Below are positions 1 to 7,235 of a DNA stretch of 14,186 nt, piece after piece (positions within the stretch are counted from its first letter, which is position 1; each line of letters begins with the position of its first letter). The stretch comes from Acidobacteriota bacterium (GTDB lineage: Bacteria > Acidobacteriota > Vicinamibacteria > Marinacidobacterales > SMYC01): the NCBI GenBank assembly GCA_029263435.1, contig JAJCXL010000170.1, positions 1 through 14,186 on the forward strand. The letters run 5' to 3'. The notes under the pieces were generated by a model. It saw nothing but the letters and a program-made list of their open reading frames with translations, did no database searches and was not told the DNA's origin. A program made the translations under genes and the position numbers.

Positions 1-1302
1 GCGGCGCAAGTCGGACATCTCCTGGGTCCATCCCGCGCAAGGAACGATCTCGAAATCCATCTCCCTCGAAAGCGGTAGCAGGACGTCCGTGTATTCCGGG
101 AAGCGCACCGCGCGCGACTCTTCCATCGCGCCCTTCGCGGCGAAGCTATCTCTCGCTTGCGGCCAGCGGTTGGGCGGGATCTCGACACAGACGATGTCGG
201 GATTGAAATTGACGATGGTCTGCCGGACGTCGGCGAGACCCCAGCTTCCGCTGTCCCGGTGCTGCCCGTGCGTCATGCCGAGCACCGCGACCTCCGTCGG
301 TGCCGTCGGCGCCCTCGCTGTTTCGGGCTCGGCGGCGGGCAGGCGAAGGATGGACACGGTGTGGCTGCCTTCCGATGCGACCCAAAGAGTCTCGCCGGAA
401 GGTGCGACCGCCATCGCGATGGGCTTCGCTCCGACCGCAATGCGCGCAACCACTCTTCTTTCTCGCAAATCGATCACCGAGACGTCGTCACTCGCCGTGT
501 TGTTGACGAATGCGAAGCGTCCGTCCGGTGACGCAACGACCGAGAACGGCTCGTCGCCAATCCCGTCTTCGATCGTTCCCGTCACATCGAAAGAGGCGGT
601 GTTCATGAAGACGACACGATTCTCGCCGCGTATCGCGACGGCGTAATCCAGACCATCCGGCAAGACGGTGCCGCCACTCGGCTGTTTGCCCACCGGCACG
701 ACGTCGCGTACTCGCTCGTTCCACAAGTCGATCACGCTCACCGTCTCGTCATCGTAGTTCGGCACGAACGCCAATCGTCCGTCCGCTGTGGTGCTCGAAG
801 GGAACGGTCGGACTCCGGTCGGATAGCTCTTGAAGACGCTCAACGCATCGCCATCGACGACGCGCAGCCGATTCTCTTTCTCGATGGAGACGAGATAGGT
901 GTCGTTCGGAAGCGGGCCGGTGATGAGAGAGGGTCCGGCGCCGACATGGAGATCCCGAACGATGTCGCCCGCCGGCGACAAGAGCGCCAAGGTGTCGCCG
1001 GAGAACCGAGTCACGAGCATTTCCCCACTCGGACGCAGCACGACGCCCAAAGGCGTCGCCCCCGAAGGCACCTCTGCTATCACCTCCAGGGAGGAGACAT
1101 CGACCAAGGCAATATGGTTGGAACCTGCCGCCGCGATATAGGCGGTTCCGCCGTCTTCACTGAAATGGATCTGATGGGGAGCGCGTCCGAGCTCCAACGT
1201 GGACTCCACGCTGAAGCGAGCGGTTTGTGCGGTGAGCGGTGACGCTCCGGCCAAAGTCACGGTTCCGGCGAGCCCGATGCGCAGGAAGCATCTAACCCTC
1301 AC
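1..1302 (-). CDS. Secreted YVTN-type beta-propeller protein with a C-terminal TraB/TIKI-like domain (3' end outside window)
   Basis: The frame is open from a GTG at 1302 to the window edge: 434 residues with no stop. Residues 1-26 form a signal peptide (MRVRCFLRIG, a hydrophobic stretch, then TAQ). Residues about 30-322 are repeated blades of the YVTN/YncE/cytochrome-d1-like propeller. Each has a pattern such as ASPDGRFAFVNN followed by DDVSVID, and then a G-x-x-P turn (VGKQPSG, VGAKPIA). After an Ala/Pro-rich linker (about 323-336) the chain changes character: VAVLGMTHGQHRD (338-350), then NPDIVCVEIPPNRW (367-380), then PEYTDVLLPLSREMDFEIVPC. The GxxH plus PDxVxVE pattern resembles the TraB/TIKI/EreA-like superfamily; that is inference from motifs. 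The start overlaps the upstream aldolase stop (GTGA, 1299-1302), implying translational coupling. The propeller call is firm. The second domain is tentative and incomplete here. Confidence 0.85.
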   Translation of the reverse strand, partial: MRVRCFLRIGLAGTVTLAGASPLTAQTARFSVESTLELGRAPHQIHFSEDGGTAYIAAAGSNHIALVDVSSLEVIAEVPSGATPLGVVLRPSGEMLVTRFSGDTLALLSPAGDIVRDLHVGAGPSLITGPLPNDTYLVSIEKENRLRVVDGDALSVFKSYPTGVRPFPSSTTADGRLAFVPNYDDETVSVIDLWNERVRDVVPVGKQPSGGTVLPDGLDYAVAIRGENRVVFMNTASFDVTGTIEDGIGDEPFSVVASPDGRFAFVNNTASDDVSVIDLRERRVVARIAVGAKPIAMAVAPSGETLWVASEGSHTVSILRLPAAEPETARAPTAPTEVAVLGMTHGQHRDSGSWGLADVRQTIVNFNPDIVCVEIPPNRWPQARDSFAAKGAMEESRAVRFPEYTDVLLPLSREMDFEIVPCAGWTQEMSDLRR

Positions 1303-2225
1303 CGGCCCACCGCGCGCCGCGCTTCTTCTGACGGCGGTCGGGACCGGAACCCGATGCTCACGAACATCCGCGCTCCTTGAGCCACTCGTCCTTCGAGATC
1401 GTTGGTGCCATTGAGGGCTACGGGGAGGCCGAACTCTTTTCCCGCCGCGAGAACGGTATCGAGTGCGGCGTTGACGGCGTCGCGATCGCCCGCGTAAGAA
1501 GCGCTGAGATCGCCCGAGCCTGCCCAGAGGATGGCGCCGATATTTCGGTCACTCAGTGCTTTGGCGATGTCGCGAACGTTTGCGACCCCGAGCTGGTTCT
1601 CGATGATGAAGATGGGAAGCAGGCTTCCTTTTGGATCCAGCTTCCAGATGTCCGCGCGCTCCCGGTACTCGCTGGAGGTCAAACCCCAGTATCGGGCCGC
1701 GATGGCGGGGCTCGTTCCTCTGATCCCTTCCGGCTCGAAGTCATTGGCCGCAGGTGCCTGGGGGTAGCGCATGGCCCGGACGGCGTGAAGCACTTGCTCC
1801 ACGGTCTCCGTATGCGGAAAGACGAGCCCATGGACGCCCTGGTCAAGAACATTCTTAATGAGCCACTCGCTCTCCTCTCGAGCATTGAACGGCATGCGGA
1901 CGAACACCGTTTTCGTCGCCGTGATTCCGGACTCGGCGATCGTACGCCGGTCGAGAAGCCACTGGAGGTAGCTCGTCAGACGTGGAATGTCGAACGGGAC
2001 GTGCTCGAGATCGTAAACCACGAAATCGAACTCGGGGGTTGCCGCGTGAGCGACGGCGGACTCACGATCGCTTCCCACGCCGAGATAGTTCACGAACTGA
2101 CCGAAGATGGGCTTGTCTTGTTCGAGGATTGGAAGGACGTTGTTGACTGGCGGATCCTGGCCGAAGAGCGCGCCGCTCATCAGTACGAGAAGCGTTCCGA
2201 GCGTGAAAACGATTTTGATTCGCAT
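1299..2225 (-). CDS. Secreted HpcH/HpaI-family aldolase (citrate-lyase-beta-like)
   Basis: A 308-residue protein of the class II HpcH/HpaI aldolase family, whose cytosolic members cleave 2-keto-3-deoxy acids with a divalent metal. Expected metal and substrate residues are visible: DLEH (Glu74/His75, the usual D-x-E-H), VRMPFN with Arg110, IENQLGV with Glu209, and SGDLSAS with Asp239. The first 22 residues (MRIKIVF, a hydrophobic core, then ALFGQ) are a signal peptide, so the enzyme should be periplasmic, which is unusual for this family. The ATG at 2225 is preferred over an upstream in-frame ATG at 2264 because AGGAG (2233-2237 on the complement) lies 7 nt before it and the signal peptide then starts cleanly. 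The stop overlaps the next gene's GTG by 4 bp. The substrate cannot be read from sequence; distant homologues include malyl/citryl-type and 2,4-dihydroxyhept-2-ene-1,7-dioate aldolases. Confidence 0.88.
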   Translation of the reverse strand: MRIKIVFTLGTLLVLMSGALFGQDPPVNNVLPILEQDKPIFGQFVNYLGVGSDRESAVAHAATPEFDFVVYDLEHVPFDIPRLTSYLQWLLDRRTIAESGITATKTVFVRMPFNAREESEWLIKNVLDQGVHGLVFPHTETVEQVLHAVRAMRYPQAPAANDFEPEGIRGTSPAIAARYWGLTSSEYRERADIWKLDPKGSLLPIFIIENQLGVANVRDIAKALSDRNIGAILWAGSGDLSASYAGDRDAVNAALDTVLAAGKEFGLPVALNGTNDLEGRVAQGARMFVSIGFRSRPPSEEARRAVGR

Positions 2226-2384
2226 TCTGGTGCTCCTAGTCGTGACTATTACCGGCATTCTCACATATCTTCGGATTCGCTACCGTCACTCTCGTCGCAA
2301 ACGGATTGCTGGTTGCTCGGCTCCGGCAAATTCCCTATGCTCGCGGAGCTTGCGACTCCTATGCGCGCAAGCCGAGGGGGAACC
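2226..2384. promoter_or_regulatory. Divergent promoter region between the aldolase and acylase operons
   Basis: These 159 bp separate two divergent starts, the aldolase ATG at 2225 and the acylase ATG at 2385. The acylase Shine-Dalgarno-like GAGGGGG sits at 2374-2380. On the leftward side AGGAG occupies 2233-2237. An open frame crosses this spacer on the plus strand and joins the acylase frame, but it has no protein-like content. No strong palindrome was seen here. Confidence 0.6.
2313..2341 (+). promoter_or_regulatory. Candidate sigma70-like promoter for the acylase operon
   Basis: TTGCTC (2313-2318) and TATGCT (2336-2341) are separated by exactly 17 bp and lie about 45 bp upstream of the acylase start. 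The -35 matches 3 of 6 and the -10 matches 4 of 6 of the E. coli consensus. In a GC-rich genome this is suggestive only. Confidence 0.28.
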
Positions 2385-4802
2385 ATGAGACCTTTGAGCT
2401 CGACACCCGCCTTTCTGCTCCTGGCCTTCGCCGCCTCGTCGTTAGGCACGTCAGAAGCCCAGACCGAGACTCATGAAGTTTCCGGACTCTCGGAACCGGT
2501 CGAGATCCTCGTCGACCGATGGGGAGTGCCTCATATCTACGCGCACAACGAGGACGATCTGTTCTACGCGCAAGGATTCAATGCCGCGCGCGATCGTTTG
2601 TTCCAGCTCGAGCTATGGCGTCGACAGGTGACGGGTACCGTTTCGGAGCTTCTCGGGCCGCGCACATTGGATAAGGACATCGGCGCACGTCTGCTTCGCT
2701 ATCGAGGCGACCTGGATCAAGAGCTGAACCACTATCACCCCCGAGGCACCGCCGTATTCGAGGCATTCGTGCGGGGCGTCAACGCCTATATCGAGCTCAC
2801 GGAGAACGATCCCGATTGGCTCCCGATCGAGTTCCGAATGCTGGGAACGACTCCGGGAAAGTGGACCACCGAGGTCGCCGTCTCTCGACTCAACGGCCTC
2901 TATAGCAACGTGACGAGCGAAGTCCGCAACGCGATGCTGCTTCAGTCGATGGACGCGGACACGCTGGTCGAGCTGTCGGACTTCCGACCGAAGATCCCCG
3001 AGCTCTCCGATCACGGTGTCGATTTGTCGCTCATCGGAAGCGAGGTCTTGAACCTCTATGTGTCCGCCCGTGCTCCGGTGAGCTTCGTTCCCGAAGATAT
3101 CGCTCCGGAGTTTCGAGGGGTGGCCACGGACGACGCCGGAGCGCACGCCTCTCTCGAGCGAGGCACGCTTCCGCTCGACTGGGTGGCGGAAGGCTATGGC
3201 AGCAACAACTGGGTCGTCAGCGGTAAGAGAACGCTCTCGGGTTTTCCCATGCTCGCGAACGATCCGCACCGTGCGGTCTCCGTTCCGGCCCTACGCTACG
3301 TCGTTCACCTGGTCGGGGGCGGTTGGAACGCGATTGGCTCGGGCGAGCCCACCGTGCCCGGCGTGTCGATGGGGCACAACGCCTACGGCGCGTGGGGGCT
3401 CACCATCCACGGCCGTGACATGGAGGACCTCTACGTTTACGACACCCATCCGAACGATGCGCGGAAGTATCTCTATCAGGGCGGATGGGAGAACATGCGG
3501 GTGATCGAAGAAAGGATACCGGTCAAGGGACGAGACCCCGTTGCGGTCGAGCTCACTTTTACGCGTCACGGGCCCGTGCTCTTCGAAGACCGCGCGAATC
3601 ACAAGGCTTACGCCCTGCGAGCGGCGTGGCAGCAGACCGGCGCCTCGCCCTACCTTGCGGATATGAGATATGGGCGGGCGACGAACTGGGATGAGTTCAG
3701 GGACGGGGTGAGCTATCACCTCGGGCCGGCGCATAACGTCGTCTGGGCCGACGTGCATGGCGATACCGGATGGCAGGTCAGCGGTCTCGCGCCGATGAGA
3801 ACCTGGAGCGGCTTGTTGCCCGTGCCTGGCGATGGTCGGTTCGAGTGGAACGGGAGTCTTCCGGTCAAAGAGCTGCCGCACGTGAAGAACCCCGAAGCTG
3901 GGTTTTTCGCGTCCGCGAACGAAGAGAACGTACCCCCCGACTACCCCTATGTGTTCGCCTACAACTACTCGGAGCCCTTGCGCTCCGCGCGGATCCACGA
4001 GCTGCTCGGCGACAGCGCGAGGTACTTGACCGTCGGAGACATCCACCAGATTCAGCAAGACACTTACTCCATCCCGGCGCGGGTGCTTCTTCCTCTGCTC
4101 GACGGGCTCGAGACGCCCGATGTCGAAGTGCGGGAAGCGGTGCACCGACTGCAGGCCTGGGACAAAAGACTCGACAAAGACTCCTCCGCGGCCGCGATCT
4201 ATATCGCGTGGGAGAGACGGCTGCGAGAGCATGCCGAGCGCTTGTTCGTTCCGGAGGGAGCTTGGGAGCTCTTTACGGTTCCGACGGTGCGAGTCCTCGA
4301 TTGGTTCACCGCGCCGGATGGTCGCTTTGGGAAGGACCCGGTCGGAGGAAGGGACGCCCTGATGATGTCAGCCATGCGCGAGGCGCTCGACGATCTGCAC
4401 GGCCGCTTCGGGACCGACATGGAGCAGTGGACCTACGGGAGCGCCAAGTACAAACACCTCGAGATCCGGCACCAGATGAGTGATGTCGTAAAGGAAGAGA
4501 TTCGACGCAAGCTCGATGTCGGGCCCGCGCCTCGAGGAGGGACCTCCTACACCGTGAGCCCGACCAGCGGAGGGGACAACCAGACGAGCGGACCTTCCTA
4601 CCGTATCGTGGCGGACGCGTCCAACTGGGATAACACCATCGCCACCATCAACCTTCCGGGACAGTCCGGGGATCCCGATAGCTCGCATTATCGGGATCTC
4701 TTCGACCTCTACATCAACGGCAAATCCACGCCACTGTTCTTTTCGAGAAAAAAGATCGAATCGGTAACCGAGAAAACCATTCACCTCGTGCCAGGGCGGT
4801 GA
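2385..4802 (+). CDS. Penicillin-acylase-family Ntn-hydrolase, periplasmic precursor
   Basis: An 805-residue secreted amidohydrolase. Residues 1-26 are a signal peptide (MRPLSSTPAF, then a hydrophobic stretch to SEAQ). The alpha chain begins with the family block VDRWGVPHIYAHNEDDL (43-59) and AARDRLFQLELWRR (67-80). The self-processing site is G-SNNW with Ser273, which becomes the N-terminal nucleophile of a beta chain of about 533 residues. Within the beta chain, SGKRTLSG and ANDPH place a His at beta-23. SANEEN supplies an Asn at residue 512 (beta-240), where penicillin G acylase has its oxyanion-hole Asn (beta-241). The C-terminal block with SNWDN is also typical. Members cleave penicillins, cephalosporin side chains, acyl-homoserine lactones, lipopeptides or other amides, and the sequence alone does not choose between them. 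The ATG at 2385 is chosen for the signal peptide and SD; the in-frame extension back to 1377 is antisense to the aldolase gene and rejected. First gene of a three-gene operon. Confidence 0.93.
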   Translation: MRPLSSTPAFLLLAFAASSLGTSEAQTETHEVSGLSEPVEILVDRWGVPHIYAHNEDDLFYAQGFNAARDRLFQLELWRRQVTGTVSELLGPRTLDKDIGARLLRYRGDLDQELNHYHPRGTAVFEAFVRGVNAYIELTENDPDWLPIEFRMLGTTPGKWTTEVAVSRLNGLYSNVTSEVRNAMLLQSMDADTLVELSDFRPKIPELSDHGVDLSLIGSEVLNLYVSARAPVSFVPEDIAPEFRGVATDDAGAHASLERGTLPLDWVAEGYGSNNWVVSGKRTLSGFPMLANDPHRAVSVPALRYVVHLVGGGWNAIGSGEPTVPGVSMGHNAYGAWGLTIHGRDMEDLYVYDTHPNDARKYLYQGGWENMRVIEERIPVKGRDPVAVELTFTRHGPVLFEDRANHKAYALRAAWQQTGASPYLADMRYGRATNWDEFRDGVSYHLGPAHNVVWADVHGDTGWQVSGLAPMRTWSGLLPVPGDGRFEWNGSLPVKELPHVKNPEAGFFASANEENVPPDYPYVFAYNYSEPLRSARIHELLGDSARYLTVGDIHQIQQDTYSIPARVLLPLLDGLETPDVEVREAVHRLQAWDKRLDKDSSAAAIYIAWERRLREHAERLFVPEGAWELFTVPTVRVLDWFTAPDGRFGKDPVGGRDALMMSAMREALDDLHGRFGTDMEQWTYGSAKYKHLEIRHQMSDVVKEEIRRKLDVGPAPRGGTSYTVSPTSGGDNQTSGPSYRIVADASNWDNTIATINLPGQSGDPDSSHYRDLFDLYINGKSTPLFFSRKKIESVTEKTIHLVPGR

Positions 4803-4805
4803 CAC

Positions 4806-5600
4806 GTGAGAAAGCTACTTGGGTTCACGACGGCAGTCATGTTTTCGTTGATGAGCGTGGGCGCGGCGACGTCGGGGCTCGCGCAGGACAACCCGTACGA
4901 CACCACGGTCGACATCCGGATGGGCGCCCGCTTGTTCCAAGCGGAGTGCGGTCGGTGCCACGGTCTCGACGGCAAAGGCAATGACGAGACCGGAGCCCCG
5001 GACCTCACCAACGGCAGCTTCCGGAGCGCCTCCACGGATGCGGGGCTGTTCAACGTCATCCGGGACGGCATTTCCGGAACGACGATGGTCGGTATTTCCT
5101 GGGCGCCCGACAACCGGGTCTGGCAAGTCGTCGCCTATGTCCGCTCGTTGAATCCCCAAACCGGAGACTACGATCTCGCAGGGGATGCCGATAGCGGCGC
5201 GCGCCTGTTTCGAGGCAAAGGCGAGTGCGTGACCTGCCATATCGTCAACGGTGCCGGCGGACGTCTCGGTCCGGACCTATCCACCATCGGCAATCGGCGC
5301 GACCCCGAGGAGCTCCGGATCGACTTGATGGATCCGAACGAGACCGTCGAGCCTCGATGGTGGACCGTCAAGGTCGTGCGCGCCGACGGTTCGGTCATCA
5401 CCGGCTCCAGGATGAGCGAAGACACTTTCACGGTCCGGGTCATGGACGATGCCGAGAACTTGTGGCACTTCGTGAAGAGCGATCTTCGCTCGCTCGAGCG
5501 GGTGGAGACTTCGCCGATGCCGTCCGCGAGTGATGGGCTGAGCGCGAGCGAGATCGACGATCTCGTCGCCTATCTGTTCTCCCTACGGAAAGAGAGCTGA
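4806..5600 (+). CDS. Diheme cytochrome c, periplasmic
   Basis: A 264-residue secreted protein with two class I cytochrome c domains. The signal peptide is residues 1-27 (MRKLLGFTTA through GLAQ). Heme 1 is CGRCH (48-52), with Met94 in GTTMVG as the likely sixth ligand. Heme 2 is CVTCH (141-145), with Met239 in SPMPS as the likely sixth ligand. The second half (GGRLGPDLSTIGNRR, then DPNETVEPRWW) follows the heme-binding domain found in many planctomycete and acidobacterial proteins (TIGR02603-like). Translation starts at GTG 4806, three bases after the acylase stop. A PQQ dehydrogenase gene follows after 2 bp. This protein is therefore the probable electron acceptor of that enzyme, since the quinoprotein has no heme domain of its own. 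The pairing is inferred from context. Confidence 0.93.
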   Translation: MRKLLGFTTAVMFSLMSVGAATSGLAQDNPYDTTVDIRMGARLFQAECGRCHGLDGKGNDETGAPDLTNGSFRSASTDAGLFNVIRDGISGTTMVGISWAPDNRVWQVVAYVRSLNPQTGDYDLAGDADSGARLFRGKGECVTCHIVNGAGGRLGPDLSTIGNRRDPEELRIDLMDPNETVEPRWWTVKVVRADGSVITGSRMSEDTFTVRVMDDAENLWHFVKSDLRSLERVETSPMPSASDGLSASEIDDLVAYLFSLRKES

Positions 5601-5602
5601 GC

Positions 5603-7228
5603 ATGAAGCAGTGGATCGTCACTTTGATGTTGTCCGCGAGTGCGGCGAGCGCGGGGCAGTCCTCGCCATCCGCGGCGAGCATGCCCTCTTTTTCTCCGGT
5701 GACGTGGGAGCGGTTGCTCCACGCGAGTGACGAGCCTCACAACTGGCTGATGTATTCGGGGACGTTGGACAGCCAGAGATTCAGCCGGCTCACCACTGTG
5801 AGCAAAGACAACGTCTCGAAGCTCGAGCTGAAATGGGCTTACCAAATCCCGGAGATCGACCGGGCCGAAACGGTGCCCCTCGTCGTCGACGGGGTCATGT
5901 TCATTACCGAATCGCCAAGCAATGTCGTCGCGGTGGATGCACGCACCGGCGGACTCTACTGGCGTTACGACCATGAGCTCCCGGACGACTTACGCATTTG
6001 CTGTGGCCGGAACAATCGGGGGGTCGCCATCCTGGGCGACACGCTGTTCATGAGCACACTGGACGCTCATCTCGTGGCGATCGACGCTCGTACGGGAAGC
6101 GTTCGATGGGATATCGAGGTTGCCGACTACACCAAAGGCTATAGCAAGACCGCGGCACCGCTCGTGGTGAAAGACCTGGTCGTCACCGGGATTGCCGGCG
6201 GTGAGTACGGTATCCGGGGCTTTCTAGACGCTTACCACGCCGACAGCGGTGAGCGAGTGTGGCGTCTTCACACGATTCCGGGTCCCGAGCACCCGGACAA
6301 CAAGACCTGGGCGGGCGACTCTTGGCGGACCGGCGGCGCGCCTACGTGGATCACCGGCGCCTATGATCCCGATCTCAACTTGATCTACTGGGGGACGGGA
6401 AACCCTGGCCCGGACTGGAACGGGGAAGTCCGCTTGGGTGACAACTTGTACTCCGATTCCGCCCTCGCGGTGAATGCGGATAGCGGCGAGCTTCAGTGGT
6501 ACTTCCAGTTCACGCCGTGGGACGTTCACGACTGGGATGCCATTCAGGTACCGATCCTCACCGACATGAACCTGAGCGGTCAGTCCCGCAAGGTCATGAT
6601 GTGGGCGAACCGTAACGGCTTCTACTACACGCTAGATCGAGTCACCGGTGAGTTTCTCGTCGGCACCCCATTCGCTCTGCAGACGTGGGCGCAAGGGCTC
6701 GACGAGAAGGGCCGCCCTATTCGTGAACCGGGCAAGCTCCCCACCACCGACGGCAACGTGGTGTCCCCATCGGTCGGAGGCGCGACGAACTGGTGGTCCG
6801 CGGCCTACAGCCCGGAGACGGAGCTGTTCTATGTGAACGCATTCGACGGTGAGCAAGAGTTCTTCATCCGAGAGCAGGAATATCGCGAAGGCGAGCAGTT
6901 TACCGGCGGTGGTGCTCAAAACGTCGAGCCCAACGACAAATACAAGAGCGCGGTGAGAGCGCTCGACCCCCGAGACGGCGCCCTTCGGTGGGAGTTTCCC
7001 ATCCAGCCCCGCTCGACCTCCGGACTTCTCGCGACCGCAGGCGGCCTCGTCTTCGGTGGCAGCGTCGACGGCTACTTCTATGCGCTCGATGCCGCGACCG
7101 GCGAAGAGCTGTGGCACATCGCTCTAGGGTCTAGAGTCCACGCCGCGCCCCTCACTTACGCGGTCGATGGAGAGCAATACGTGACGATCGCCGCCGGGAA
7201 CGTCGTGTTCACCTTCGGCCTCGACTGA
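5603..7228 (+). CDS. PQQ-dependent alcohol dehydrogenase (quinoprotein), periplasmic
   Basis: A 541-residue eight-bladed propeller quinoprotein. The signal peptide is residues 1-17 (MKQWIVTLML, then SASAASA). Tryptophan-docking blade motifs recur (e.g. DARTGSVRW 161-169, DAATGEELW 496-504). Active-site features of the methanol/ethanol dehydrogenase family are present: the vicinal disulfide Cys133-Cys134 (RICCGRNNRG), the metal-ligand Glu201 in GGEYGIRG, Asn267 in GTGNPGPDWN, the catalytic Asp310 in PWDVHDWD, and Arg337 in NRNGFYYTLDR. Asp312, two residues after the presumed catalytic Asp, matches the extra Asp that marks lanthanide-using family members. There is no C-terminal cytochrome domain, so the protein needs a separate acceptor, presumably the diheme cytochrome encoded just upstream. 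No PQQ biosynthesis gene is in the window. The alcohol substrate is unknown. The stop lies 7 bp from the end of a convergent symporter gene. Confidence 0.93.
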   Translation: MKQWIVTLMLSASAASAGQSSPSAASMPSFSPVTWERLLHASDEPHNWLMYSGTLDSQRFSRLTTVSKDNVSKLELKWAYQIPEIDRAETVPLVVDGVMFITESPSNVVAVDARTGGLYWRYDHELPDDLRICCGRNNRGVAILGDTLFMSTLDAHLVAIDARTGSVRWDIEVADYTKGYSKTAAPLVVKDLVVTGIAGGEYGIRGFLDAYHADSGERVWRLHTIPGPEHPDNKTWAGDSWRTGGAPTWITGAYDPDLNLIYWGTGNPGPDWNGEVRLGDNLYSDSALAVNADSGELQWYFQFTPWDVHDWDAIQVPILTDMNLSGQSRKVMMWANRNGFYYTLDRVTGEFLVGTPFALQTWAQGLDEKGRPIREPGKLPTTDGNVVSPSVGGATNWWSAAYSPETELFYVNAFDGEQEFFIREQEYREGEQFTGGGAQNVEPNDKYKSAVRALDPRDGALRWEFPIQPRSTSGLLATAGGLVFGGSVDGYFYALDAATGEELWHIALGSRVHAAPLTYAVDGEQYVTIAAGNVVFTFGLD

Positions 7229-7235
7229 GGAGTGG

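Noticed and set aside
1377..2384. 336-codon plus-strand extension in frame with the acylase
   Set aside because: It lies opposite the aldolase gene, shows no family similarity, and would place the acylase signal peptide in the middle of the protein. The ATG at 2385 has a Shine-Dalgarno and a proper signal sequence.
3291..4232. 313-codon minus-strand frame inside the acylase gene
   Set aside because: It is antisense to a well-supported Ntn-hydrolase and has no domain-like pattern; it is a GC-rich shadow.
4799..4984. 61-codon plus-strand frame overlapping the start of the cytochrome gene
   Set aside because: It is out of frame with the cytochrome, whose signal peptide and CXXCH motif fix the correct frame.
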